This document shows positions 11,774-22,412 of a DNA stretch of 64,000 nucleotides, in pieces. Both the position numbers and the translations under genes were made by a program. The DNA comes from Anabaenopsis elenkinii CCIBt3563 (GTDB lineage Bacteria > Cyanobacteriota > Cyanobacteriia > Cyanobacteriales > Nostocaceae): positions 3,367,179-3,431,178 of the forward strand of contig NZ_CP063311.1 of NCBI RefSeq assembly GCF_015245355.1. The letters are read 5' to 3'. The first letter of the stretch is position 1, and each line of letters opens with the position of its first letter. The notes beneath the pieces are model-generated. The model was not told where the DNA came from. It made no database searches and saw only the letters and a program-made list of their open reading frames with translations.

Positions 11774-13033
11774 CTATGGCTGACGCCACGCTACGCTATC
11801 AGTGACAATTTGTGCTAGTTTATCCGCAGCACCACTTTCCCCCCTAACATTGCGTAGTTTATCCCGAATTGCTGCTAGTTTTTCTGGATGAGTCAAAAAA
11901 TCTAAAACCATTTCTCCTACTTCTGGGGGCTGGAGTTTACCCACCAGTTCTGGTACAATCTCCTCTTGTGCCCAGATGTTGGGCCATGCTAATAAACCTT
12001 TGCGACTCAATACCAGCCAGTTAATCACCTTAGCAAAGGTGGAACCCAACCCTGGTAAATTAGCTAATAATCCCGGTAAGCCATCCCAAGAACGCATAGC
12101 ATCAAGTTGTTGTGTGGGTATCAAAACAATCATGGGTACTGCTAAAGCCCCCAGTTCGGCTGTGTTTGCCCCGACGGTGGTTAGGCAGATGCTACAGTGC
12201 GATAATAATTCATAGGCGGGATTTTCTCTGCACAGTTCCACAGATAAGCCTTTGTCTGTTTTGAGGATAGGATGCTCTGATTCCACTAAAACAGCGGGGG
12301 AACTACCAAATACCTTGACAAAAGGATTTTGTTGTGCATCAGCAAAACTCGCTAAAGTTTGTAAATCTAATGTCGGCGCTAGGGGAATTATAAATCTGGT
12401 GTGGGGTCTTCTGGTGTGAATATATTCAGCGATCGCCAAGCATAATGGGACACCTTGAGCTAATTTAGCGGCCTTGGAACCGGGAAGTAAACCAATTATT
12501 TCTGTGTTTGGGGAAGAGTTGGGAGTTAAAACTTGCTCGAGTCTCTGCGCTTCTACCATTAAGTCTCCCACAACTGTAAATTTATGGGCATATTTTGGGG
12601 GAACTTTTTGGGCAACTTTTGCTTGCATGACTCCAAACCGGTCAATCCAATCATACCAACGTGCATCCCATTCAGCATACACTACTGTGCGATATCCCAG
12701 TTTTTTGCCAATGACCACGGGAAAAATTTGATCGCCACCGAGGAAAACCACCACACCGCGATCGCGCCAGTCCCAATTTTGTGCAGTTTGACCCCACAGC
12801 AAGAACCGCCAAAAATGTTCTGGTGCTTGTACTCTATCCACTTCTGGATAGGAAAGGGCGATCGCTGCTTCTTTACCACTAGCATTTGGACAAGGTGACA
12901 AAACTACAGAAATCCTCACCACACAAGGATCATCCCCTAATTTTTCCCGCAAAGACTTGACAAATGGACGCACCCATGTAGTTACTTCCCCTGGTCCGTT
13001 GGAGAGAACTAATATATCAACTGGTTTAGTCAT
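11774..13033 (-). CDS. LpxB-related glycosyltransferase-like protein
   Basis: The 419-residue product resembles the cyanobacterial lipid-A-disaccharide-synthase-related family. It begins with LVLSNGPGEVTTWVRP, a GT-B-type N-terminus, and contains GLLPGSKAAKL and CLTTVGANTAELGALAVPM, matching the LpxB donor-site region. The true substrate of this branch is not known; many cyanobacteria lack standard Kdo-type lipid A, so it should not be called lpxB. The last residues (SVAWRQP) come from an interspersed repeat of the GCCACGCTACGCTATC type (see 11776-11806), so the C-terminus may have been rewritten. A heptad repeat TTGGTGA overlaps the start codon. It is divergent from chlH. Confidence 0.8.
   Translation of the reverse strand: MTKPVDILVLSNGPGEVTTWVRPFVKSLREKLGDDPCVVRISVVLSPCPNASGKEAAIALSYPEVDRVQAPEHFWRFLLWGQTAQNWDWRDRGVVVFLGGDQIFPVVIGKKLGYRTVVYAEWDARWYDWIDRFGVMQAKVAQKVPPKYAHKFTVVGDLMVEAQRLEQVLTPNSSPNTEIIGLLPGSKAAKLAQGVPLCLAIAEYIHTRRPHTRFIIPLAPTLDLQTLASFADAQQNPFVKVFGSSPAVLVESEHPILKTDKGLSVELCRENPAYELLSHCSICLTTVGANTAELGALAVPMIVLIPTQQLDAMRSWDGLPGLLANLPGLGSTFAKVINWLVLSRKGLLAWPNIWAQEEIVPELVGKLQPPEVGEMVLDFLTHPEKLAAIRDKLRNVRGESGAADKLAQIVTDSVAWRQP
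11776..11806. repeat. Short interspersed GC-rich repeat at gene end
   Basis: The stretch contains GGCTGACGCCACGCTACGCT. A close relative, GGCTAACGCCACGCTATCGC, lies inside the element at 17352-17589. It is a short dispersed repeat, here forming the last codons of the LpxB-like gene. Confidence 0.6.
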
Positions 13034-13050
13034 TGGTGATTGGTGATTGG
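13033..13050. repeat. Short heptad repeat TTGGTGA
   Basis: Two and a half copies of TTGGTGA run from the start codon of the minus-strand LpxB-like gene into its upstream region. They are of the short tandem heptad kind common in filamentous cyanobacteria. Confidence 0.6.
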
Positions 13051-13319
13051 TCTCTAGCCATTCTAGTTCTGAGTCGCCAATCGGTAAATATTACGATTTC
13101 GTTACAAAAATGTGAGTAAACACTTTTGTGATTTGTCAAGATTTATAAATAAATATTTATTTTTTTATATCGATTTGTGTCATAAAGCCCAAAAAATGCT
13201 CAAAGGTAAAGGTTTTTCTGATAAAAAATTAATATTGCCGAAAAAAAAGAAGTAACTCTGGCGGCAGATGTCGCTGAGAACTTCAGTTAGAGAACACGCA
13301 TCACAAGGAGCCTATCTGC

Positions 13320-16300
13320 ATGTTCACCCACGTCAAGTCCACCATTAGACATATTGCGCCTGATAACTTACGCGGACGTAATTTAATCAAGGTGGTCTAT
13401 GTCGTGCTTGAGTCCCAGTATCAAAGTGCATTGTCGCAAGCTGTTAGCACGATTAACTCGAACAACCCCAACCTAGCCATTGAGATCAGTGGGTATTTGA
13501 TCGAGGAACTCCGAGACCCAGAGAACTATGAAGAGTTCAAACGGGACATGGAAACTGCTAATATCTTTATCGCTTCACTTATTTTCATAGAAGACTTAGC
13601 ACAAAAAGTAATTACCGCCGTTGAACCATACCGCGATCGCCTGGATGTGGCGGTAGTGTTCCCATCGATGCCAGAAGTAATGCGCCTGAATAAAATGGGC
13701 AGCTTTTCTTTAGCACAGTTGGGACAATCCAAGAGTGCGATCGCTCAATTCATGCGCAAACGCAAGGAGAAATCAGGGGCGGGTTTCCAAGACGGAATGT
13801 TAAAGCTGTTGCGGACTCTACCCCAAGTATTAAAGTTCCTCCCGATGGAAAAAGCGCAGGACGCGCGGAACTTCATGCTCAGTTTTCAGTATTGGCTGGG
13901 AGGTTCACCAGAAAACCTGGAAAACTTCTTGCTAATGCTAGCTGATAAATATGTATTAAAAGATGTAGACAAAAAAAACTTTCCATCTCCTCAATATGAA
14001 GCGCCAGTTGTCTACCCGGATATGGGTATTTGGCATCCTTTGTCCACGACTATGTTTGAGGATGTCAAAGAATACCTAAATTGGTATACAGCCCGCAAGG
14101 ACATTTCTAGCGATCTCAAAGATCCCTTAGCTCCTTGTGTGGGATTAGTATTACAACGCACCCACCTAGTTACTGGTGATGATGCTCATTATGTAGCCAT
14201 AGTTCAGGAATTAGAATCACTCGGCGCTAAAGTAATTCCTGTATTTGCTGGTGGGTTGGACTTCTCTAAACCCGTAGATGCTTACTTCTATGAACCAACT
14301 ACCAAAAACGCCTTAGTAGATGCAGTCGTCTCTCTGACTGGTTTTGCTTTGGTAGGTGGCCCAGCCAGACAAGACCATCCCAAGGCCATTGAAGCCCTAA
14401 AACGCCTCAATCGTCCTTACATGGTGGCATTGCCCTTAGTATTCCAAACTACCGAAGAATGGTTAGATAGTGATTTAGGCTTACATCCCATACAAGTAGC
14501 CTTACAAATTGCCATCCCCGAATTAGATGGAGCCATTGAGCCGATCATTCTCTCAGGTAGAGATGGAGCTACAGGTAAAGCGATCGCCCTCCAAGACAGA
14601 GTAGAAGCAGTAGCACAACGGGCATTAAAATGGGCTAACCTGCGGCGCAAGCCCAAACTAGAAAAAAAAGTTGCCATCACCGTTTTCAGCTTCCCCCCTG
14701 ATAAAGGTAACGTCGGTACCGCCGCCTACCTAGATGTATTCGGCTCCATCTACGAAGCATTAAAAGGGCTAAGAAACAACGGCTACGATGTGCAAAACAT
14801 CCCCGAAAGCGCCCAAGCATTGATGGAAGAAGTCATCCACGATGCTCAAGCCCAGTATGCTAGCCCAGAACTGAACATCGCCTACAAGATGTCAGTACCA
14901 GAATATGAAGCACTTACCCCCTACTCCCAACGCCTAGAAGAAAACTGGGGACCACCCCCCGGAAACCTCAACAGCGATGGGCAAAACCTGCTAATTTACG
15001 GTAAACAATTTGGTAACGTCTTCATCGGCGTACAACCCACCTTTGGTTACGAAGGTGACCCCATGCGCCTATTGTTCTCCCGTTCCGCCAGCCCACACCA
15101 TGGCTTTGCTGCTTATTACACTTACCTAGAAAGGATTTGGGGCGCAGATGCAGTGCTGCACTTTGGTACTCACGGCTCCTTGGAATTTATGCCAGGTAAG
15201 CAAATGGGGATGTCTGGAGACTGTTACCCAGATAACTTAATTGGCACAATACCTAATCTGTATTATTACGCAGCTAATAACCCCAGTGAAGCCACCATCG
15301 CCAAGCGGCGTAGTTACGCTGAAACAATTTCCTACCTCACCCCACCCGCAGAAAACGCCGGTTTATACAAAGGTTTGAAAGAACTCAGCGAGTTAATAGC
15401 TTCCTACCAAACCTTAAAAGACAGTGGTCGCGGTATTCCCATTGTCAACACCATCATGGATAAATGCCGCATCGTCAACCTGGATAAAGACATTAACTTA
15501 CCAGAAACCGACGCTAAAGAGATGACCGCCGATGAGCGAGATCAAATCGTTGGTAGGGTCTACCGCAAGTTAATGGAAATTGAATCTAGGTTGTTACCTT
15601 GTGGCTTACACATCATTGGTAAACCACCCACCGCCGAAGAAGCAGTAGCTACCCTGGTAAACATCGCCAGTTTAGACCGTCAAGAAGAAGAAATTCTCAG
15701 CTTACCCCGGATCATTGCTAACAGCATCGGGCGGAACATCGACGATATTTACCAAAACAGCGACCTAGGGGTTTTAGAAGATGTGCAACTACTGCAAGAC
15801 ATCACCCTAGCTACCCGGGGCGCTGTAGGCGCACTGGTGAAAGCACAAACCGACGCCCAAGGGCGAGTTTCCCTAGTTTCCCGGTTGAACTTCTTCAACA
15901 TGGGTAAAAAACAACCTTGGGTAGAAGCATTACATGAAGCAGGTTATCCCCAAGTTGACGCTGCTGCTTTAAAACCACTATTTGAGTATTTGGAATTCTG
16001 CTTACAACAAGTTTGTGCAGATAACGAACTCGGCGCATTACTCCAAGGTTTAGAAGGTGAGTATATCCTACCCGGCCCTGGTGGTGACCCCATCCGTAAC
16101 CCGGATGTACTACCCACAGGTAAGAATATCCACGCCCTAGACCCCCAATCTATCCCCACCACCGCCGCTGTGCAATCAGCCAAAATCGTGGTAGATAGGC
16201 TGTTGATACGCAATAAGGCAGAAAATGAGGGTAAATGGCCAGAAACCATCGCCTGTGTCCTCTGGGGAACCGATAACATTAAAACCTACGGTGAATCCCT

Positions 16301-17306
16301 AGCACAGATTATGTGGATGATTGGTGTGCGTCCGGTTCCCGATGCTTTAGGACGGGTGAATAAATTAGAATTAATACCTTTAGAAGAGTTGGGACGACCC
16401 AGAATTGATGTAGTCATCAACTGTTCCGGTGTGTTCCGCGACTTGTTCATTAACCAAATGAACCTCCTAGACCAAGGGGTAAAAATGGCTGCGGAAGCTG
16501 ACGAACCTTTAGAAATGAACTTTGTCCGCAAACACGCTCTACAACAAGCTGAGGAAATGGGAATTAACCTCAGACAAGCAGCAACCCGCGTTTTCTCTAA
16601 CGCTTCTGGTTCCTACTCCTCAAATATTAACTTGGCGGTAGAAAACAGCACTTGGGATAGTGAGGCCGAGTTGCAGGAAATGTACTTGAGACGGAAATCA
16701 TTCTCTTTCAACTCCGATAACCCCGGTGTGATGGATGAATCCCGGCAGATTTTTGAAACCACTTTAAAAACTGCTGATGCAACTTTCCAAAATCTCGACT
16801 CTTCGGAGATTAGCTTAACTGATGTTTCCCACTACTTTGATTCCGATCCCACAAAGTTAGTCGCCAGTCTGCGCAGTGATGGTAAAAAGCCAGCATCTTA
16901 CATTGCAGATACCACCACAGCTAATGCACAGGTGCGGACATTATCGGAAACTGTACGTTTAGATGCGCGGACTAAGTTGTTAAACCCCAAATGGTATGAG
17001 GGGATGTTATCCCACGGTTACGAAGGTGTGCGCGAACTCTCTAAGCGGTTGGTAAATACCACCGGTTGGAGTGCGACCGCTGGCGCTGTGGATAACTGGA
17101 TTTATGAAGATACCAATGAAACCTTCATCAAAGATGAAGAAATGCAAAAACGGTTGATGAATCTCAACCCCCATTCTTTCCGCAAGATTGTCTCAACTTT
17201 GTTGGAGGTGAATGGTCGGGGTTATTGGGAAACTAGCGAGGAGAATTTAGACCGCCTCCGCGAGTTGTACCAAGAAGTCGAAGACCGCATCGAAGGAATA
17301 GAATAA
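13320..17306 (+). CDS. chlH: Magnesium chelatase subunit H
   Basis: The 1328-residue protein is the full-length large, porphyrin-binding subunit of the ATP-dependent Mg chelatase. With ChlI and ChlD it inserts Mg into protoporphyrin IX, the first step committed to chlorophyll. Recognisable family sequences are [14 protein letters not shown], at about residues 615-630, and [21 protein letters not shown]. Length matches cyanobacterial ChlH. The ATG at 13320 is preceded by AAGGAG at about 13304-13309, a good ribosome binding site. The 286-base upstream region is shared with the divergent LpxB-like gene. chlI and chlD are not adjacent. The coding sequence ends just before a terminator-like hairpin. 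Confidence 0.98.
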   Translation: MFTHVKSTIRHIAPDNLRGRNLIKVVYVVLESQYQSALSQAVSTINSNNPNLAIEISGYLIEELRDPENYEEFKRDMETANIFIASLIFIEDLAQKVITAVEPYRDRLDVAVVFPSMPEVMRLNKMGSFSLAQLGQSKSAIAQFMRKRKEKSGAGFQDGMLKLLRTLPQVLKFLPMEKAQDARNFMLSFQYWLGGSPENLENFLLMLADKYVLKDVDKKNFPSPQYEAPVVYPDMGIWHPLSTTMFEDVKEYLNWYTARKDISSDLKDPLAPCVGLVLQRTHLVTGDDAHYVAIVQELESLGAKVIPVFAGGLDFSKPVDAYFYEPTTKNALVDAVVSLTGFALVGGPARQDHPKAIEALKRLNRPYMVALPLVFQTTEEWLDSDLGLHPIQVALQIAIPELDGAIEPIILSGRDGATGKAIALQDRVEAVAQRALKWANLRRKPKLEKKVAITVFSFPPDKGNVGTAAYLDVFGSIYEALKGLRNNGYDVQNIPESAQALMEEVIHDAQAQYASPELNIAYKMSVPEYEALTPYSQRLEENWGPPPGNLNSDGQNLLIYGKQFGNVFIGVQPTFGYEGDPMRLLFSRSASPHHGFAAYYTYLERIWGADAVLHFGTHGSLEFMPGKQMGMSGDCYPDNLIGTIPNLYYYAANNPSEATIAKRRSYAETISYLTPPAENAGLYKGLKELSELIASYQTLKDSGRGIPIVNTIMDKCRIVNLDKDINLPETDAKEMTADERDQIVGRVYRKLMEIESRLLPCGLHIIGKPPTAEEAVATLVNIASLDRQEEEILSLPRIIANSIGRNIDDIYQNSDLGVLEDVQLLQDITLATRGAVGALVKAQTDAQGRVSLVSRLNFFNMGKKQPWVEALHEAGYPQVDAAALKPLFEYLEFCLQQVCADNELGALLQGLEGEYILPGPGGDPIRNPDVLPTGKNIHALDPQSIPTTAAVQSAKIVVDRLLIRNKAENEGKWPETIACVLWGTDNIKTYGESLAQIMWMIGVRPVPDALGRVNKLELIPLEELGRPRIDVVINCSGVFRDLFINQMNLLDQGVKMAAEADEPLEMNFVRKHALQQAEEMGINLRQAATRVFSNASGSYSSNINLAVENSTWDSEAELQEMYLRRKSFSFNSDNPGVMDESRQIFETTLKTADATFQNLDSSEISLTDVSHYFDSDPTKLVASLRSDGKKPASYIADTTTANAQVRTLSETVRLDARTKLLNPKWYEGMLSHGYEGVRELSKRLVNTTGWSATAGAVDNWIYEDTNETFIKDEEMQKRLMNLNPHSFRKIVSTLLEVNGRGYWETSEENLDRLRELYQEVEDRIEGIE

Positions 17307-17316
17307 TCTTGAGGAT

Positions 17317-17340
17317 AGAGGCGCTCTTGAGAGCGTCTCT
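17317..17340 (+). terminator. Hairpin after chlH
   Basis: A 10-bp stem with one mismatch (AGAGGCGCTC / GAGCGTCTCT, loop TTGA) begins 10 bases after the chlH stop. It lacks a strong T-run. Similar GCG-containing hairpins are dispersed in Nostoc-type genomes, so it may be a repeat acting as a terminator. Confidence 0.5.
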
Positions 17341-17351
17341 ACTCGTTTCTA

Positions 17352-17589
17352 AGAGGTTGTTTGATAAGTTTTCAACAGGTAATTTTTATCTTAGGGAACA
17401 CCGGAACAGGGATTGGGATTGGGAAGGATTGGGGAACACGGTATGGCTAACGCCACGCTATCGCTATCGACTTCGCTCACCGACCACACAAAAAACAATA
17501 AAATCCAGTCCCCTCCCCTTACAAGGGGAGGGTTAGGGTGGGGTAAAACAATAGTTGATACACTAATCATGACTTTCCAAACATCCTCT
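17352..17589 (+). mobile_element. MITE-like element, copy A
   Basis: A 238-bp non-coding element flanked by TA on both sides (17350-17351 and 17590-17591). The terminal inverted repeats are AGAGGTTGTTT and AAACATCCTCT, one mismatch. Shared internal parts are the subterminal CAGGTAATTTTTATCTTAGG, a hairpin CCCTCCCCTTACAAGGGGAG and ATAGTTGATACACTAATCAT near the right end. Copies B, C and D lie elsewhere in the window. It contains an extra ACGCCACGCTATCGC repeat and ends 12 bases before the cytosine methylase start codon. The TA flanks suggest mobilisation by an IS630/Tc1-type transposase, which is not encoded here. Confidence 0.85.
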
Positions 17590-17601
17590 TAGAATTGCTA
17601 T

Positions 17602-18975
17602 ATGAAAAATCAGGGTTATGCTCAACAACTTGAATTATTTCAATTATTGCAACCTCTAAAAATTATTAAACATCAAACAAAATTTACATTTTTAGACCTT
17701 TTTTCTGGTATAGGTGGCTTTAGAATCCCTCTCGAAGAGTTGGGCGGTTTTTGTTTAGGATATTCAGAAATTGATAAAGAAGCTCTTAAAGTCTATAACA
17801 ATAATTTTATTCATAAAACTAATAATACTGAAAAATATTTAGGAGATATTACTAATTTAAACAAGCTACCTTTTGATATAGATATCATGGTTGGTGGTGT
17901 CCCTTGTCAACCGTGGTCTATAGCAGGTAAATTACAAGGACTGGAAGACCCAAGAGGTAAATTATGGCTTGATGTTTTTAGAATTGTCCAAATTAACCAG
18001 CCCAAAGCATTTATATTTGAAAATGTTAAGGGTTTAACGGAGCCTAGAAATAGAAAAAGTTTAGAATATATCATTGATAATTTGTCAGCATCAGGTTATG
18101 TAGTCAAATATCAAGTCCTTAATTCCTATGATTTTGGTTTACCACAAGATAGGGATAGGGTATTTATTGTTGGTATTAATAATAATATCCATAACTCCTG
18201 GGGTTTTACATTTCCTCAACCTTTAAATCAACACCCCAAAATTTATGATATTATCCCTGGAGTGGAACGTACTCAATGTACTAAGAGTAAATTTCCCCCA
18301 GAAGTTTTATTTCCAGAGGGTAAAATCCCAGCTTCTAGAGGAAGATTTCAAAAGATAGATGAGTTGAATGATTTTTTTACCTTTGCCGATATTAGAGATG
18401 GACATAGTACAATTCATTCTTGGGATATCATACCAACCACTACAAGAGAAAAGTTAATTTGTAAAACTCTATTGAGAAATAGAAGAAAAAAAATTTATGG
18501 ACCTAAAGACGGTAACCCTTTAGAATTTGAAGTATTACAATCTTTGATTTCTAATTTATATATAGAAGAAATTAATACTTTAGTAGATAAGGGTATCCTC
18601 CGCGTTGTTGAAGGTAAAGGCTATGAGTTTGTAAATTCTAAGATTTCTTCAGGGATTAATGGTATTTCTAAAATATATTTACCTCATGCTGATGCAATTG
18701 GAACTTTAACGGCTACGGGAACAAGAGACTATATATCTATAATATCTATAAAATGTCAGGAACCAGAATTATATAAGCAAAACTTTATTCAGCAAGTTTA
18801 TTTCAAGAATCAGTATAAACCTTTAACCTCCCAAGATTATGCAAGATTACAAGGATTTCCAGATAATTTCCAAATTGCAGATAATGAAACTACAGCCAAG
18901 CATCAATTAGGTAATGCTGTTTCTATTCCTGTCATTTACCATTTAGCCCAACCTTTGTTAAAAATAATTTTGTAA
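17602..18975 (+). CDS. DNA cytosine-C5 methyltransferase (type II modification)
   Basis: The 457-residue protein carries the ordered C5-methylase motifs. These are FLDLFSGIGGFR (AdoMet binding, about residues 30-41), GGVPCQPWSIAG with the catalytic Cys (about 97-109), ENVKGL, a variable target-recognition segment from about 210 to 390, then LQGFPDNF and HQLGNAVSIPV at the end. It should protect the site cut by the nuclease encoded 15 bases downstream. The ATG at 17602 lacks a clear Shine-Dalgarno and lies 12 bases after a MITE-like element, so the natural promoter and leader may have been displaced or supplied by that element. Codon use is more AT-rich than chlH or glyS, consistent with horizontal acquisition. 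Confidence 0.95.
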   Translation: MKNQGYAQQLELFQLLQPLKIIKHQTKFTFLDLFSGIGGFRIPLEELGGFCLGYSEIDKEALKVYNNNFIHKTNNTEKYLGDITNLNKLPFDIDIMVGGVPCQPWSIAGKLQGLEDPRGKLWLDVFRIVQINQPKAFIFENVKGLTEPRNRKSLEYIIDNLSASGYVVKYQVLNSYDFGLPQDRDRVFIVGINNNIHNSWGFTFPQPLNQHPKIYDIIPGVERTQCTKSKFPPEVLFPEGKIPASRGRFQKIDELNDFFTFADIRDGHSTIHSWDIIPTTTREKLICKTLLRNRRKKIYGPKDGNPLEFEVLQSLISNLYIEEINTLVDKGILRVVEGKGYEFVNSKISSGINGISKIYLPHADAIGTLTATGTRDYISIISIKCQEPELYKQNFIQQVYFKNQYKPLTSQDYARLQGFPDNFQIADNETTAKHQLGNAVSIPVIYHLAQPLLKIIL

Positions 18976-18990
18976 TAAGATGTTTTAAAT

Positions 18991-19830
18991 ATGGTAGCTA
19001 TTAATTCAAAAACTCGCGCTGCAATAAAAGGTTATTTAGAAGGTTTTATTAAGGGTCTGATAGATGAGTATAAAGGGCGAGAAATTTTAAAACCTGTTAG
19101 CGCTACGGAATATTTATCAAGATATTCATCTAATGGGGAGTTAAAGCCATTTCAAGCCGCAATTATCCCTCCAGAGCTAATCAGGATAAATCAATTTGAA
19201 CGTGGTTTGAGTACCAGGTTAGGAAATTCCCTTGAAGAATGCGCGCGCCTAATTGCATTGGAACATCATCAAGATGTGCGCCGAGGTTATGATATTGAAG
19301 CCAAAGTTAGTAATTCCGCCTTTGCAGAAGTAGAAATTCAAAAACAAAATTATGAATCTGCTGTTAACAAAAAACAAGAAAAACCAAATCTTAGACAGAT
19401 GATCACAGCGGTTCTTAATGCTAGGCGCAGCGATGATTTAGAAAAAAAAGTAGTTCGTGCTGATCTTTATATTTTGGCTAAGGATAGCAGAAAACTCTTA
19501 TTTGAAATTAAAGCCCCCAAACCGAATAAAGGAGAATGTTTAGAGGTTTTACAACGCCTACTTAGATTTCATTTACTTCTTGATGGCAATCAGCCTCAAA
19601 TACAAGCTTATTATGCAATGCCTTATAATCCTTATGGTGTAAATACCAATGATTATAAATGGACACATGCAAAGAAATATTTACCTTTTGATGAAGCTGT
19701 AGTTATAGGAAATGATTTTTGGAAGATTATCGGTGGAGCAACTACTTATGAAGAACTGCTAGAGATTTATCTAGAAGTGGGAAGAGAAAAAAGTAAATAT
19801 ATGCTTGATGCTTTAGCTTTTGGATTTTAA
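18991..19830 (+). CDS. Probable TdeIII-family type II restriction endonuclease
   Basis: The 279-residue product follows the C5 methylase by 15 bases in the same direction, the classic M-R order. It resembles the TdeIII-type endonuclease family, characterised members of which recognise GGNCC. The likely catalytic region is ADLYILAKDSRKLLFEIKAP (about residues 162-181), where Asp and the E-x-K pair fit a PD-(D/E)xK nuclease. The GGNCC specificity is inferred only from family resemblance and is uncertain. The frame is intact, so the pair looks functional. AT-rich composition matches its partner. Confidence 0.75.
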   Translation: MVAINSKTRAAIKGYLEGFIKGLIDEYKGREILKPVSATEYLSRYSSNGELKPFQAAIIPPELIRINQFERGLSTRLGNSLEECARLIALEHHQDVRRGYDIEAKVSNSAFAEVEIQKQNYESAVNKKQEKPNLRQMITAVLNARRSDDLEKKVVRADLYILAKDSRKLLFEIKAPKPNKGECLEVLQRLLRFHLLLDGNQPQIQAYYAMPYNPYGVNTNDYKWTHAKKYLPFDEAVVIGNDFWKIIGGATTYEELLEIYLEVGREKSKYMLDALAFGF

Positions 19831-19943
19831 TAAAGCGATCGCCTGGTAAATGCACCCCCTCCCATATCCCGTCAGAGCGATCGCCTTTAACAGCAGCGCT
19901 TCCGTATCACATCCCGTCAAGATAATCAAATAGATGATCTTCT

Positions 19944-19992
19944 AGTCAGATTTATCTGACTTTAGCTTTGAGACGGGGGTTTCTAACCCCCG
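19944..19992 (+). terminator. Two hairpins after the R-M pair
   Basis: Hairpin 1 is AGTCAGA / TCTGACT at 19944-19961. Hairpin 2 is CGGGGGTT / AACCCCCG with loop TCT at 19974-19992. Neither has a long T-run. They lie between the nuclease and glyS and could end R-M transcription. Confidence 0.45.
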
Positions 19993-20088
19993 GTTCCTTG
20001 AATTGGTGGGTTTGTATTTGCTGGGTGAGCAAAATTAGGCTACTCACGGGTAAACTGGGAGAATTGACACCAGTTAGAAGATTTTCCT

Positions 20089-22239
20089 ATGGCTGTATTT
20101 TTATTGGAAGTTGGTACAGAAGAACTACCCGCCAGTTTTCTAGGTGATGCCATATTACAATGGCGATCGCGCATTCCCCAAAGTTTAGAAGCCCAGAGTC
20201 TCACCAGCGCCACCGTAGAAGTTTACGGTACTCCGCGGCGGTTGGCGGTGCTAATTACAGGTCTACCATCCCAACAACCAGACCGAGAAGAGGAAATCAA
20301 AGGACCCCCCGCCCAAGCTGCTTTTAAAGATGGTAAACCCACACCAGCAGCAACTGGATTTGCCAAAAAGCAAGGTGTAGATATAGCCGCTTTATCCATT
20401 CGTCCCACAGACAAGGGGGATTTTGTCTTTGTTAAGAAAAGCATTGCTGGTCGTCCCGTAGCGGAAATCTTGACAGAACTATTTCCCCAGTGGATTTCTG
20501 GTTTAGAAGGTAAGCGGTTAATGCGTTGGGGTGATGGGGATATGCGGTTTTCTCGCCCCATTCGTTGGCTAGTGGCGCTGTTAGATAATGTAGTTTTACC
20601 TATAGAGTTGGTGAATGGTCACCAAAAAATTACCAGCGATCGCATTTCCCGGGGTCATCGTGTTTTACATCCCCAACCTGTGAGCATTCCCCAGGCCACA
20701 GATTACGTCAACACCCTACGCAATGCTGCTGTCATTGTTGACCCCACAGAACGAGCCGAGATAATTCACACCGAAGTAGAAGCAGCAGCCCACAAAGCCG
20801 GGGGGTCTACCGTATTTTACCCCGACTTGTTGGCAGAGGTCACCAACCTAGTAGAATACCCTTCCGCCGTAGTGGGTAAATTTGAACCAGAATTTTTGCA
20901 GTTACCCACAGAGGTAATTACAGAAGTGATGGTCACACACCAGCGTTACTTCCCCGTATTTACAGATACTCAAAGTAAAGAACTATTACCCAACTTTATC
21001 ACCGTTGCCAATGGCGACCCCCATAAATCAGATATAATCGCCGTCGGCAATGAGAGGGTAATTCGTGCTAGACTAGCAGATGGCAAATTTTTCTACCAAG
21101 CTGATTTAGCAAAACCCTTAGAAAGCTATTTACCTCAGTTAGAAAAAGTCACTTTTCAGGAAGAACTAGGTTCAGTCCGGGACAAAGTAGATAGAATAGT
21201 CACAATTGCTAATTACATCAGCAGCCAATTACAACTAGAAGTACAGCAAAGCCAAAAAATCCAACGAGCAGCTTTATTGTGTAAAGCTGACCTAGTTAGT
21301 CAAATGGTCTATGAATTCCCAGAACTCCAAGGAATTATGGGGGAAAAATACGCCTTAGCTAGTGGTGAAGATGTGGAAGTAGCTAACGCCATTGTCGAAC
21401 ATTACCTACCCACAGGCGCAGGGGACACTTTACCCACAACCCTCACCTCCCAAATTGTCGGTTTAGCAGATAGACTAGATACCTTAGTGAGTATCTTTGG
21501 CTTGGGTTTAATTCCCACCGGTTCCTCAGACCCCTTTGCTTTACGTCGGGCGGCGAATGCAGTAATTAATATTACTTGGGCTGCTAATTTGCCCATCAAT
21601 TTAGCAAATTTATTAACCCAAATTACAGCAGACTTTGCCGCGAAATACCATAAAGACCCGCAGACATTAACCGCAGCTTTAGCAGAATTTTTCTTACAAC
21701 GGATTCGCACCTTACTACAAGACGAGAAGCAAATAGACTATGACCTAGTAAACGCCGTTCTGGGAGAAAATGACCCAGAATATACAGAACGAGCGTTACA
21801 GGATTTACTAGATGTGCGCGATCGCGCCTTATATTTACAACAAATCCGCAATGATGGTACACTAGATAAAATATACGAAACCGTCAACCGTTCCACCAGA
21901 CTAGCAGCCCAAGGGGACTTAGACCAACAGCAGTTAGAACCCACCAACTTAATTCAAACGCAACTATTCCAAAAGTCATCAGAGGAATCATTCTACAACG
22001 CCCTAGTAGAATTAGTACCATCAACTCAAAAGGCAAAGGAAACCCGCAATTACCAATTGTTAATAGCAGCAATTGCAGAAATTGCGCCTACCGTGGCCAG
22101 ATTCTTTGATGGTGAAGATAGTGTTTTAGTCATGGACCCCAATCCCGACATCAAACGCAATCGCCTATACCTCCTAGGACTACTGCGGAACCACGCGCGG
22201 GTACTCGCCGACTTTGGAGCCATAGTTAAAAATCTCTAG
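20089..22239 (+). CDS. glyS: Glycyl-tRNA synthetase beta subunit
   Basis: The 716-residue protein opens with [14 protein letters not shown], the signature start of bacterial GlyS. The beta subunit pairs with the catalytic alpha subunit GlyQ to form the (alpha-beta)2 enzyme that charges tRNA-Gly. Further family blocks include [20 protein letters not shown] (about 140-160) and [20 protein letters not shown] (about 463-482). The C-terminal 120 residues fit the anticodon-binding region. Length is usual. glyQ is not adjacent in this window. The start is the first ATG and matches the family N-terminus exactly. Confidence 0.98.
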   Translation: MAVFLLEVGTEELPASFLGDAILQWRSRIPQSLEAQSLTSATVEVYGTPRRLAVLITGLPSQQPDREEEIKGPPAQAAFKDGKPTPAATGFAKKQGVDIAALSIRPTDKGDFVFVKKSIAGRPVAEILTELFPQWISGLEGKRLMRWGDGDMRFSRPIRWLVALLDNVVLPIELVNGHQKITSDRISRGHRVLHPQPVSIPQATDYVNTLRNAAVIVDPTERAEIIHTEVEAAAHKAGGSTVFYPDLLAEVTNLVEYPSAVVGKFEPEFLQLPTEVITEVMVTHQRYFPVFTDTQSKELLPNFITVANGDPHKSDIIAVGNERVIRARLADGKFFYQADLAKPLESYLPQLEKVTFQEELGSVRDKVDRIVTIANYISSQLQLEVQQSQKIQRAALLCKADLVSQMVYEFPELQGIMGEKYALASGEDVEVANAIVEHYLPTGAGDTLPTTLTSQIVGLADRLDTLVSIFGLGLIPTGSSDPFALRRAANAVINITWAANLPINLANLLTQITADFAAKYHKDPQTLTAALAEFFLQRIRTLLQDEKQIDYDLVNAVLGENDPEYTERALQDLLDVRDRALYLQQIRNDGTLDKIYETVNRSTRLAAQGDLDQQQLEPTNLIQTQLFQKSSEESFYNALVELVPSTQKAKETRNYQLLIAAIAEIAPTVARFFDGEDSVLVMDPNPDIKRNRLYLLGLLRNHARVLADFGAIVKNL

Positions 22240-22412
22240 CTTCCTGACTTTCCCCATTTAGGTTAATAAATTTCACTAAAAATCGGTTCAGATACAGTGA
22301 AATTACTGATAAATAAGCAGAATTTTCCCTGGACAAAGCGGTTAATCAAAACCTATCCCCGGAAGCAACAAAAAATTTGTGTAATTCCTGCCAAGAAGCG
22401 TTACCATAATTA

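Noticed and set aside
17309-17536. 75-codon open frame after chlH
   Set aside because: It lies over the chlH hairpin and MITE copy A; no protein-like composition.
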